NCBI GenBank assembly: GCA_034770075.1
Contig: CM068382.1
Span: 558,001 to 622,000, forward strand
Source of the DNA: Aralia elata
Lineage: Eukaryota > Streptophyta > Magnoliopsida > Apiales > Araliaceae
Length of the DNA stretch: 64,000 nt
Reading direction: 5' to 3'
The translations under genes and the position numbers were made by a program. Below the pieces are notes generated by a model that saw only the letters and a list, made by a program, of their open reading frames with translations, was not told the origin of the DNA and ran no database searches. Each line of letters begins with the position of its first letter. Within the stretch, counting starts at the first letter, position 1. This document shows positions 1 through 12,779 of the stretch, in pieces.

Positions 1-3000
1 TGAACTTGTTCCAGGCCTCCTATTTGAAATAAAAATAAAATAAAATGAGGGAAATGCAATAGAATGAACAAATAATACTACTTATGTTTCTACAAATAGA
101 ATCTCATTTGCAAATTGCAAATTTTAAGGATATATTTTTGTTCAATATTTACCCCTAAATATAAGGATTATTTCGTTTAGTAGTGGGGGCATTATAATGA
201 AATTGTGATGGTAATCCTCAGGACATTGTGTCATTTTATACCTACCATCTATAACAATGGGGCTCTTTGTGGACCGAGATTCTTTTTTGGGAACGGAGGG
301 ACTAAATTATATAAAGAAATCTTCATAGAGCCAAAAAAGAATAAAAATGAAGAAGAAAATTTGACATTATAAATTCAACAAGTGAATAAAAGTCGGAAAG
401 AGAGAGTTAATTGTGATGAACGTGGAACAAAATGCATAATCATTTCATACATGAATAAACTCGAGGATATGAGAAGTAAAATCAGAAAATCCTTTCGAGA
501 AAAATATGAATATGAATAATTTAACTGTCGAGCTTTGGTCACAAATAGACAGTGAAATTAGAACAAAGTCATATCACTACATTACAAAGAAATGCTTGAT
601 AAATAAATACTCGACACATGTTCATACAAAATGAAATTTTTTGGGATGCTGTCTGAATGTCTCTTTTCCATAACATGTCTCTAATTAACAAAACTATCAA
701 GCACAGTCATGTTTAAATATCCAAGAACTTTAGAATGTACATATACAAGTACCTTAAGCAGGTCGAACACCTTCTCAGCTATATACTTCTGTTGAAGATT
801 AGCACCCTTTTGCTGCACCTTATCAGGATGGATGCACAAAGTTGCCTTTCTATAAACTTTTTTAACCGAGGCACCCGTAATCAAATCAGTCAATGATACA
901 GGCTGCCATCCGCATTCAGGCCAGAGCACCTAATCATCATTTAAGAGGATGTAAGTTGGTTCTCTTTAACAAACAAAAGGTTTTCGAATAATAAATCAAA
1001 AGGGTTGCTTTTTAAAAGATATACAAAATAATTATAGACAAGATAGAGAGATAAATAAGGCTCACATATTGCAAAGTTGATAGCAGTGCACGCAAGTTTC
1101 CCTCTTTCCCTGCAGCCCAACGCTTGATCTCAATATCTAATGTTTCGGCAATTCTCTGAAATAAATGCAGATCATAATCAGGTAAATTAACATTTTATAG
1201 TGTGAAGAAAGATTTGGTATCACATCAGTGTAGGCGAAACCAACACAACGGTAAATAAAGGAATTGTTATTTCCATAAAAATTGATATTGCCACAAGTTC
1301 TCTTGGGACCAATCTACTATTCATGTGAGAAGGACCTTATGGAAATATCACTTTTGCTTGTGAAAATATCAATTCCCTAAATAAATTTTCATACAGTTCT
1401 TTCTCTGGGTGCGGATAAAGTATCCAGAGCTCAAAGAACGACTAGTAATCAAATACGTTTCAAAAAAGTCCTCAGTTACATTGATCAAGGGCAAAGAACT
1501 TACAATATTGTTATTTACAATATATGGGCATTTCTGTTTACCATGTGCAAGAATATAATTACCTTTACCTAGATTACATGTATTCCCTATATAACCCATA
1601 AATCCTAGAGAATCAAATATCCGTTCCAAAATATATGATCATTATTACTTTTTCAAGTCAACTCAAGAAATTTTCAAACTCAAAATTGACATAGATTGTT
1701 TTAATTTTAGTCAATACAATGATGAATATTATAAGCTATCTAGAAAATATTACTCATTGTGAGATTTACTGTTTCATACTTTTTAATAAATCATCTCAAT
1801 TTTGAATATGAAAATATCTCAATTGACTTTCAAAAGTCAATATTGATCATATAAATTGGAACAGAGGTAGTATAGTATAGATAGAACCAATTCTAAAGTA
1901 CCAATCTAAATTACATGAACTCGAATAGAGTGTTCGATTTAACATGGGTACTTTGAAGAGTCCAACCATGTTAAACCTCAATTTTGCCAAAAATTTTCAC
2001 TAAAATAAAGTGTCCAACACCCATACCCTTGTCCAAGTGTCAGACACGGGTACTTCAAGGAAAAGTGAAGAGTCCATGTAAAATAGCACCAATAATAATT
2101 AAACTTTATTAGTTGTATTATTAAAAAGATTTCCCCCAAGTTACAAGCGCATTGCAATTTTTATTCCCTTATTTAATGAACTGTGGTCCATATCTAAGTA
2201 TAAATATATACAAACTATCTTAATTCCAACCCACTGTCCAACCAGACCACAAAAATAAGGAAAATACATTAACAATATATCACCTGAGTTTTTCTTGATA
2301 TATATGTTTATATATATACATATATATAATGATATTTTGTTACTTCTACCTAAGATAAGACAGGAAAAATGCAAGACAAGTCAAGTACTTAAAAAAAGAG
2401 TGCCCAAATTAGAGAAATGAACTTTGAAATATTTATGTGTGTGCACGTTCATTTGTAGAAAGAGGGCGTGGTGAAATTGGAAAAAGGAAATTGATGTATA
2501 ACATTAAGATGTTGGTAATTTATATTTTTTATTGATAAAAACAATTTACACTTTAAACTTGCTTATCATTTTTGACAATGGAAGCAGCAGACCTGCTATA
2601 GTAATGAAGAGGATAGACAAAGTGATGGATACATATATTATGAGATGCTTAATGCTTTAATTGCTTACATGTCTTTCTTCTTGATCCCTCTGAGTTTGAA
2701 GGTCTCGTTGATTCTTTTCAGCCAATGCTTTAGCCTGAGAATGAAAACTCATCAATTAATGACAAGATTGAAGGGGTATTATGTTCACAGAGATACTCAA
2801 ATAAAAAAATATCTCGAGGCAAGAAAACCATACTGCACGCTCTTGAGTGCGTTGATGGCGTTCCAGCCTTGCTTTTCTTCTTTCTTCAGTTTCCCCTTCA
2901 ACATCCTGGAATTCTCCAGGTGACGGAGCAGCTTTTGCAATAGAAGTTTTCAGCAATTAGCAAATTAGAGAGGAAGTGGCAGAAGAATACAATGTTAGAA

Positions 3001-6000
3001 AGGAGATTTAATCAGATACCTCCAAAAATTGAGCTAAGATCATCCACAATGTTAGTGGCAGAAGATGCTTTCTTCATGTTAGATGACACTCCGCTTTGGG
3101 ACGTCCTCCTAGTACCATCAGTCCCTCCCCTGCTCTGAAATTGTGGATCCACTGAAGGTTCCTGAAAATGGGGATTGAACATGGGGCAATCACAAAAAAT
3201 ATACAATAAAGCCTTCTATAGAAGGAGACAGAAGTCAGAATATATAATGCATATACAGCCTTCGTTACTTACAGAAGAGCTTGCCCTTGGCCTCGGTGCA
3301 CTGCTTGGTCGAGAACCCATGTTGAAAAAGGATTCAAGGTCATTATCATTCTTCTGTTGGTTCATCCTTGCTGCAGCAGTAGCAGCTGCCCTTTCTCGTG
3401 CTTCAGCAGCAGCCCTCTCTCTAGCTGCAGCAGCAACCCTATCTACAGCAGCTCGTTCTGCTCTACGCCGTGCATCTGCTTCAGCCCTTGCAACAGCAGC
3501 TTTTTCCCTTGCTTCTTTTTCTTTTGCTTCGGCATTTGCCCTTTCCCTAGCTTCTGCAGCGGCCCTTTCTGCTCTTTCTCTTGCATCAGCTGCTGCCCTC
3601 TCACGAGCTTCAGCTTGTGCTCTTTGAACTGCAGCTCTCTCACTTTTAAGGCGAGCATCAGCAGCTGCTCTTTCACGGGCCTCTGTCACTGCTCTTTCCC
3701 GAGCTTCCCTAGTAGCCCTTTCCACAGCTTGTCTAGCCCTTTCCCTTTCAATCTCCCTTGCTCTCTCCTTCTCAAGTCTCCTCTGTTCTCTCTCTTCCCC
3801 CTCCCGTTCCCTCTGTCGTCGCTCACGATTCAGTCTCTCCTGGTTTTCCCTAAATTCATCTTCCTCTGTTTCTTGCTCATTATTTTCCAGCTGCACTGCT
3901 TCTTTACTTCTAGCAGCCTTTGCATGTTCTCTTTCTCTTACTTCCTTAGCGTGCCTAAATTTTGCCTCAGCTCGATCCATAGCCTCCTTCATAGCAGCAG
4001 CAGATGCAGCAGCAGCAGAGTTTGTGTTAATGTCTTCACCAGAATGAATATCAACATTTTCATTCACATTATTGTGGTTCCTAGCCATGACAAAATCTTC
4101 AAATTCATCTATTGAAGAAACCATGGGGTTCTTAGCCGCAGGACGGAAAGGTTTAGGACTTTGAGAATATTGAGCAGAATTTGGAGAAGAAGCAAACTCA
4201 TTAATCTTATTTCTTGCACTTGAAGCCGAAAAACCTCTTTCAGATTTTGAAGTGTGTCTAGGTATCGGAGGAGGGGGTCTTGAAGGCGGTGGGGCATTAG
4301 TGGGTTGTGTAAAAAGAGGAATCTCTGATACAGTGAGCCACGCGTCATCAGATGACTGCAAGTGTCCTTCTGACCTGGGAGACATATCTACCTGAAAATT
4401 TGTCTCACTGAAATTAGAATTTACATATGAAGGGGAAGACGCACGTTGACCAAATGATTTCTGAGAGTCTGTTGGGACAGCTGGCATGTCAAATATGGTT
4501 TGATGAGATTCTTGATAATCATCAACAGGCACCTTATTTTGTGTGTGGCTCTCAGAATAAGATTTGATAGAAGGTTTCCCAAAAGCTTCATTACCAGTAG
4601 AATCTTGTGTCCCCCTCATGCTAGATCCTGCCCTAGAAGGGCTACCATCCTTTCCCCTGTTTTTCATCCCAGAAGAATGCACAGGCACAGACTTACCAAA
4701 ATCATTGAGGGGATCGATATCATCAAACATTGCCCCACTTACAGATGATCCATCTCGCTTTGTATTTCCAGATTTACTAAGCTTACTGATCTCTTCCAGA
4801 GGATCATTGAAAAACCCAGGGGATGAAACCCCAGGGGTTGAAGTTGATTCTAGTACCACAAAAGGGTCATCCATCACCTTCGATGTTTGATTTGAATTAC
4901 TGGTTGGTTTTGGGGCTTGACTTGATGCAGGACTTGGCCTGTGCAAACAGAAAATATGAAGCAAAGTTAATCAACTGGTACACATTATTGGCAAAGCCAG
5001 TTAAATAGTTATGTCTCGCACTAGCTACAGACACGACAAATGGGAAAATGGCAAGACAGACACAATCAGAGATACTGGAATCATACTTTCTAAAATGTAT
5101 TTTAGTAAATGCTTTCATTTGATCTTTATGGAACTTTATTTTGCGTCATCTCTTCTTACTGCGTCCAATTTCAAGGAATACCCAAGGTGGATGACAAAGA
5201 TCTGTTTTAAACAGTTGATATATTTCCATTTTGGGAACAACAAAAACTTGTAGTATAAACCACATGAAAAAAGTGAAACTTTTCTAAGACATTTCCATCT
5301 CAACAGAAACAACTCACTGAAACTAAACCCAGTGTTCTAAAAGCACTAGGTGGACCTAGGCAGCGGAGGGGCGCCTAACGCCAATGCGTTTTTTGTTGGT
5401 GGTATTGATTTTTTATCTTTCTATTATATATATGTACATACTATATAAAAGCATATAGTAGATGTAAGGATTCTAAAATCGATATGAATTCATTTCAAGC
5501 ATTATAGAGCTTCAAAGCCTTCAATAAATCGGTACAGTAGAGGACTAATTCCACCTAGACACCCAGTCAAATTGAGTAGGTAAAGGACTGTCCAGCACCT
5601 AACTGGGGCTAGACGGGGCCGAGCGGGGACTTCTAGAACACTGACTAAACCTTGATGGTAGCTGCCAAGTCACGCAGAGAGCTCCAGAAAATTATCTCAA
5701 GCAAAAACCAAAGCATGTTCCATTAGTCAACGCTCTTCAAAAGTTGATAATTTTCGACAAAATCCCATTTTGACATACATATTCTCCATTTGTTCAATAG
5801 AATAGAAAAGCTCCTTATAGATAAAGATACTATAACAATTAAAGCTTCAATGAAACAAAATATTTTATTTAGTATGCATAGAAATGAGAGAAAGAAATGC
5901 ATCAAAAAATATAACTTGCATAGAGGAGAGGATGAGAAATTATCTTGCCAATTCAAAATGCCGAGTTTTATGCAATTCTTAATAATGATTTACGAAGTTA

Positions 6001-8469
6001 ATAACAGCTGAATTTTATCTCATGGTCTCATATTAATTTTGCTTTGAGATTCCTTTCTCTAAATATTAAACAACATGAAATTTGGCATAAAGTTACCAAA
6101 CACCTACGTTGAAAATAAATTCAAAACATTATCTCTTTCCTTCATTATTTATCGCAAAACAAGAAGACATGTTCTTAACTTATCATTGACCATTCCTTTA
6201 CTTTACTTTCCCACCATATTGTTGTCACCAAGAATGAAGGAAAATGAAAACCTTGAGAGGTCACACCAACAGTTATCTCTAACTCATGACAATTGTACTT
6301 TCTTCAAAAACTGTTTATGGTCACATTCAATATCCTGTTAAAGTAATCTGAACCTCATATAGTGCTTTGTCACATTGCTAATATTACTTTCATTTAAAAT
6401 GGTCCATATGTAAGTTGAATATTTTAATCAATTCAAATTTGCTATGAAGGATTACGCACCGAAAATTAGTGCATTAAAAATGAGTTAAGCGTAACTGGTT
6501 CCAAAATTACAAATCCAATTTTACAATGCTCCTCAATGCAAAAACTAGTTCTGAGTACATTTTCATTTAAGTGTCACATTTCAACCAGGGCCCTATTGTC
6601 ATCTCTTTCCCCAAATTATCCTTTGTAATAATAATCATGTTACTTTTTATCACAGATGTGGGAACTGGTGACTGCATTTCTCCAATTCATCAAGAATTAT
6701 ATTTTCTATAATATACCTTGAATTTGTTACTAAGTGTCCTGAAAACATACTATTATTAACTTTTATCAGTCCTTCATTCCTTTACTATCTCAAATTCTCA
6801 ATTTAGTCTTTTGAACTTCTGAAATTGCTGCAGGATAGGTTGGAAGAAGGAATAAAGGGGATAAAAAGAAGAATATGGCGACAAAAGCCACAAGGCACAC
6901 GGCTTGAAATCAATATAATTAATTCACTGAATAATAATATGATGAGTTACATCCATCTATACAGGACTAATAAAACCCTAATTAAATTGGAAAGAAACTC
7001 CTAATAATTATCTACAAATATAACAAAAAAAAAATTAATTCTTATTTCCATCCTAACCAATAATGATCTGAGAAGTACTACAAAAGCAGGAAGTGCCTCT
7101 TTTGACATAATGAATACTAAACTTATCTAATGCTTGCATAACAACGTAAGGCTCCATCATTTTTTTTTTTGATAATGTGGAGTTTCCCAACCGCAGTCGG
7201 ACTAAGTCTCCCCACCCCGGGTTAGGCTTTGCGTACAGGCTCCGCCTAAGACATGGCGTCACCCTGAAACGTACGACCCGTGGCCGCGTGACCTTTGCAG
7301 GTTTAACAATTGTTGCAAGTGGGATTCGATCCCAGGACGTCCAAATTTACGGTTCGCCCCGGGTGAACCACTGCGTCAACTGCCGCGGTTGTAAGGCTCC
7401 ATCTTTACTTAAAATTTACACATAAAGTTGAGCCTACAGCGAGCTTTGGCCATAAATATGTGTAATATTAAAATACAAAGAATTGCTCAGACTACTTGGT
7501 GAGCACATTTACATGATCCTTACTGATCAATTTTTCTATTACAAGAGCATTCCTATATAGCTTTATGGCTGAGGCAAGAACTTGTGCACTTTCAAAATTA
7601 ATCTCCATAGTGTCTAAATGAACATATTTCTCACTTTCATTACAGTGCTTTTACAAGAAATTCCCCAAAGCCATATAATATTTTGCACCAAATCACGGGC
7701 AACACCTTGAAATTATGTCCCTCACGTATATATTCAGAAAATTAAAAAAATAATTCTAAAAAAATAGACTTGCATTAGGTGCTAATATACCAAAACTGAA
7801 ATGATTTGATAGTTAAAACAAGTGATGCTATGAAAAAAATAAATTAATTTGAACAGCAATTATATTATAAAACTCAGTTCAACTGAAATAGAAAAACTAT
7901 ATGGAGGCAATGTAAGTATAATAGTACCTGTTGCTGGGAGCACCACTACCAAAACCAGGTATCAAGTCATCAAAATCTCTAGAACTCTTATTATTCGGTT
8001 CTGATTTCTCTCTCCTACCTAAATTCCCAAGAAGATCATCAAACTGATCTCCACTGCTCTGTTTCTGCGTTGAACTCATGGAGGCAAACACATTTTCATC
8101 ATAATTTGCGGCCGCAGACATTGATTTGCTCTTTAATCCAGGTAAACCATCAAATATGTCCTCATCGTAGACCGGCTTATCGTAAACCGGCTCTGTTGAA
8201 GCAGAATTCGATTTGTTCTTTGACTCGATAGAAACCGAGCTTTTAAATATTGAATCGTAATCAAAGTCAGACACGGATGATGTTTTATTATTGCTGGAGC
8301 TCGAGTACTTAGGAGGTCCACCAAATACATCACCGAACTGATCATCGGAAAACGGGGTAGATGAGGTAGCTGGTGACCGGTCGGATCCGATTCCAGAGGA
8401 TTTCATCGGGGCGGATTTTCCTTGAGGTCTAAACCCCAAGTCTCTTGCAAACATACCAAAATCATCCAT
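1..8469 (-). CDS. Auxilin-like J-domain protein (3' end cut by window edge)
   Basis: Clathrin-uncoating cochaperone: auxilins recruit Hsp70 to clathrin-coated vesicles through a C-terminal J domain. Exons, in gene order: 8469-7928, 4938-3273, 3161-3020, 2931-2834, 2734-2669, 1155-1066, 929-753 and 19-1 (partial). All junctions are GT-AG and in frame, giving about 933 visible residues; family members run to about 900-940, so only a few residues are missing. The start is MDDFGMFARDLGF. The N-terminal half is Ser-rich and low in complexity, with a DPF motif (DPFVVLES) of the kind that binds AP-2. Exon 2 encodes a long Glu/Arg/Ala coiled coil. The J domain fills the last three exons; its HPD triad is at about residues 902-904 (CIHPDKVQQKG), followed by AEKVFDLLK and EAWNKF. 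The 3.0-kb first intron holds a hAT MITE and a SINE. A telo-box-like TAGGGTTT lies upstream at 8720-8727. The family call is firm; the exact paralogue is not determined. Confidence 0.93.
100..303. repeat. MITE-like repeat, copy A (right end clear, left end uncertain)
   Basis: This lies in the last intron of the auxilin-like gene. It shares an ordered string of matches with 38775-39000, including a stretch like AAGGATATATTTTTGTTC, then TATTTACCC, then TTTAGTAGTG, then CTCTTTGTGGA. It ends in GGAACGGAGGGACT, which resembles a Stowaway/mariner terminus. The left terminus is not recognisable, so the start is approximate. Confidence 0.45.
5330..5643. mobile_element. hAT-type MITE with perfect 8-bp target duplication
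   Basis: A 314-bp element in intron 1 of the auxilin-like gene. It begins CAGTGTTCTAAAAG and ends CTTCTAGAACACTG, an imperfect terminal inverted repeat. It is flanked on both sides by ACTAAACC (5322-5329 and 5644-5651). An 8-bp duplication with CAGTG termini is typical of hAT transposons. It has no coding capacity, so it must have been moved in trans. Its GC-rich interior (GGGGCGCCTAACGCC) differs from the AT-rich intron. Confidence 0.88.
7159..7390 (-). mobile_element. tRNA-derived SINE with 13-bp target duplication
   Basis: A 232-bp element in intron 1 of the auxilin-like gene, inserted in the same sense as the gene. Read on the minus strand it starts near GTTGACGCAGTGGTTCAC (A-box-like), carries GGGATCGAATCCC (a B-box match for RNA polymerase III) and ends in an A tail, seen as ten T on the plus strand. 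GTAAGGCTCCATC flanks it at 7146-7158 and 7391-7403, a perfect 13-bp duplication as left by LINE-driven retroposition. It is clearly more GC-rich than the intron around it. Confidence 0.88.
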
Positions 8470-9773
<1,304 letters not shown>

Positions 9774-10731
9774 CCATAGCAACCGGTTGCTATGAACACT
9801 ATTTCAACAACCATGATTTTAACCGTTGATCTCGATAATAAATGGTGGAGATTGGACTTATTTTTTTTCCAGCCGCCGCAGCAAAAGAGCTTGATGCGGC
9901 AGGGCTAAAGACCAACATACCCCTCCATTACATTTTGCAGTTGCCGCAATTGTTGCGGCAGGGATAAAAAAATAATTTAACTAGCCGCAACAACTTGTTG
10001 TGGCAGGGATAGAAAGCAAAAGTACTCCTTATGTCCACTAATAAAAGTCTCATCTCAATCACTTTTCACTTAATTTGTCCAAAAATAAATTATTCTTGTC
10101 TCATGTCCAAAGAATAAAAATAACTAAAAAAATTAACACACACTAATTTATAAATAAATATTTTTCTAAAAAATTAGTATTACTAACTAAGTAAATTTTA
10201 ACATAAGGAAATTTGTTACTAATGTTAAAATTTTAACATTAGTAAATTTTAACATAAGGAAATTAGTAATATTAAGGAAGTATTACTAATGTTAAACTTT
10301 ACTTCATTAGTAATATTAATTTTCTAGAAAAATATTTATATATAAATTAGTGTGTGCTAATTTTTTTAGTTATTTTTATTCTTTAGACATGAGACAAGAA
10401 TAATTTATTTTTGGACAAATTAAGTGAAAAGTGATTGAGATGAGACTTTCATTAGTGGACATAAGGAGTACTTTTGCTTTCTATCCCTGCCGCAAGCTAG
10501 TTAAATTTTTATTTTTATTTTGTTTTATCCCTGCCGCAACAACTTGTTACGGCAGCTATAAAATGTAATGGAGGGGTATGTTGGTCTTTAGCCCTGCCGC
10601 ACCAAGCTCTTTTGCTGCCGCAACAAGTTATTGCGGCTGGAAAAAAAATAAGTCCAATCTCCACCATTTATTATCGAGATCAACGGTTAAAATTATGGTT
10701 GTTGAAATAGTGTTCATAGCAATCGGTTGCC

Positions 10732-10734
<3 letters not shown>
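9774..10734. mobile_element. Long foldback (inverted-repeat) element inside a (TA)n tract
   Basis: Two arms of about 440 bp each are near-perfect reverse complements. The left arm runs from ATAGCAACCGGTTGCTATGA to about 10215; the right arm runs from about 10300 to TCATAGCAATCGGTTGCCAT. Matching blocks include AACCGTTGATCTCGATAATA, GGTGGAGATTGGACTTATTT and ACCAACATACCCCTCCATTA with their complements. Short GCCGCAACAA/TTGTTGCGGC palindromes lie within the arms. No open reading frame of note is present. Both flanks are (TA)n, the arrangement described for Micron-type MITEs of rice, but the family is not identified. Confidence 0.85.
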
Positions 10735-10778
<44 letters not shown>

Positions 10779-11216
10779 TTGAGTACATGCATTCTTGTAT
10801 TCTTTCATTGGTCGTAAGGCACGGTATGGTTTAATAAAATTTCTCCTCTCCCGTTCATGTTTTGGGTTGTTTCAAATAATAGGAAAAAGAAAAGAGTACA
10901 TGTGGATTAAATTTGCATATACGATTCGAGTCAATTAGTTGACTTTTAAAGACTTCTTCAAAATATAAAATGTGTTTAGTAATGGACATATGTATTTAAC
11001 AAGATATTTTTTGTAAGACTATATACCCAAACATCACTTATTATAAGTTATTTAATAACTATTTTCAAGGGGTATTGCATGCCAATATACTTGGGGTGAA
11101 CCCAATTAAAAGGCCAATAAGTGGAACGCTATTATTAAAAAAAAAGAAGAAGAAGAAGGAAAAAAAAAACAATAAGAATTACTGATAAATGAATGAGCAG
11201 ATCGAGTAGTAGTAAG
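10735..11216. other. Intergenic region downstream of the b561 gene
   Basis: It contains a (TA)n tract to about 10773 and an AAG-rich purine run at about 11140-11170. I see no gene or recognisable element in it; it is presumably the 3' untranslated region and terminator side of the b561 gene. Confidence 0.4.
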
Positions 11217-11936
11217 CTATTTTTTCATCCACAACCTCAACTCCAAAAGAAAAGCAACAATAAACAAGATAGCAAGAACAACTGCATAACCAGCGTTCCA
11301 TCCACTTCCTGCATTGCCTAAATGGATGCCATAGAATACATTTGCCGCCGCCAAAACTATCAAAACCCTTCCCACAGTATAGTGGTACCAATTCCAGTAT
11401 TTCCTCACTTTTGATTCCTTATCCGGTCGCCCCAAAATTGCAATTACCTACGTACGTACGTACCAAATAAATAAATAAATAAATGAAATTCTAAATTAAT
11501 TAATTAATATTTAAGATTAAAGATGAATTAATTAATTAATGTAAAGTCAGTAATTATATAATCATTCATTCACCTGGAGGCAGCCGAGACTAAGAATGAA
11601 GATCCCAAGGCCCTTGTGCCTATCTACGTTAGAACTAAGACGATTGTCTAGGACAAATCCACATATTATTCCTGCTACTCCAAAGATTAGCCCCAAGGTT
11701 TGAACGATTGTGTGGGAATAAAACCAGATTGGATCCCATGGCTTCATGTATCGAGCAACCATTGCCCCCATCGGGATTATAATTCCCCATCCTAACATGT
11801 TCAAAATACCATGGCTCCTCTTCAAATTTGAGGATGTGCTGCTTTGTGTTTTACTTTCACCTGTACGTAGTCGACAATTAAAATTCATTCCGACATATAT
11901 ATATATATCGATCATTCATAATTATTATTTATTCAT

Positions 11937-11990
<54 letters not shown>

Positions 11991-12105
11991 ATTATAGCAA
12001 AAACGATATTAATCTATCATTCATGAGTATATATGCTACTTATAAATGACCGACCAATTAATTAATTAGTTGATCGATATGATGTTCTTAATTAATTATA
12101 AAGTG

Positions 12106-12142
<37 letters not shown>

Positions 12143-12547
12143 GTATATATATATATATGTATATATACATATACATATATATATATACGCCAAGGATCCA
12201 GTCCGGGATCCCGGACGGTGCTAAATTACGTATTTTTTTTTTTTTTTTTTTTGCTTTTTTTTTTGAAACAACTAAAAAAAATAAAATAATAATTATGGAA
12301 CTGAAATTTGTACATAATACAATGTAGACTGTACATACATGTTTTGTTATATGTATCCAAATCACGCCCAAAACATTGTATTATGTAAAAATTTCAGTTC
12401 CATAATTATTTTTTTTTTTTTTTTTGTAAAAAAAAAAAAAAAACAAAAAAAAAAAAAAAAAAAAAAAAAGGTCCGTATTTTTACAAAGTCCGGGATCCCG
12501 GACTGGATCCGGACTCTATATATATATATACATATACATATATATAC

Positions 12548-12610
<63 letters not shown>

Positions 12611-12741
12611 CGCACAAATCATGATATAGCAATTAGCAAATTAAAGGTCTTATAACGTACGGTCAGATGTATGCATGCATGCGGTCAATCTTACGTATCT
12701 TTATTTACAAATAACTTATAATCAAGATTAAATCCGTAACC

Positions 12742-12779
<38 letters not shown>

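Noticed and set aside
3175..4115. Plus-strand open frames of 150 and 252 codons opposite the auxilin-like gene
   Set aside because: They are low-complexity Ala/Ser or Cys/Ser/Phe frames produced by the repetitive coiled-coil code on the minus strand.
7295..7345. Possible tRNA gene from the GGATCGAATCC motif
   Set aside because: The motif is the B box of a SINE with target duplication and A tail; no cloverleaf with an anticodon arm is apparent.
12070..12629. Several frames of 85-96 codons on both strands
   Set aside because: They translate (TA)n and homopolymer tracts (Tyr-Ile, Lys, Phe runs) of a MITE and microsatellites.
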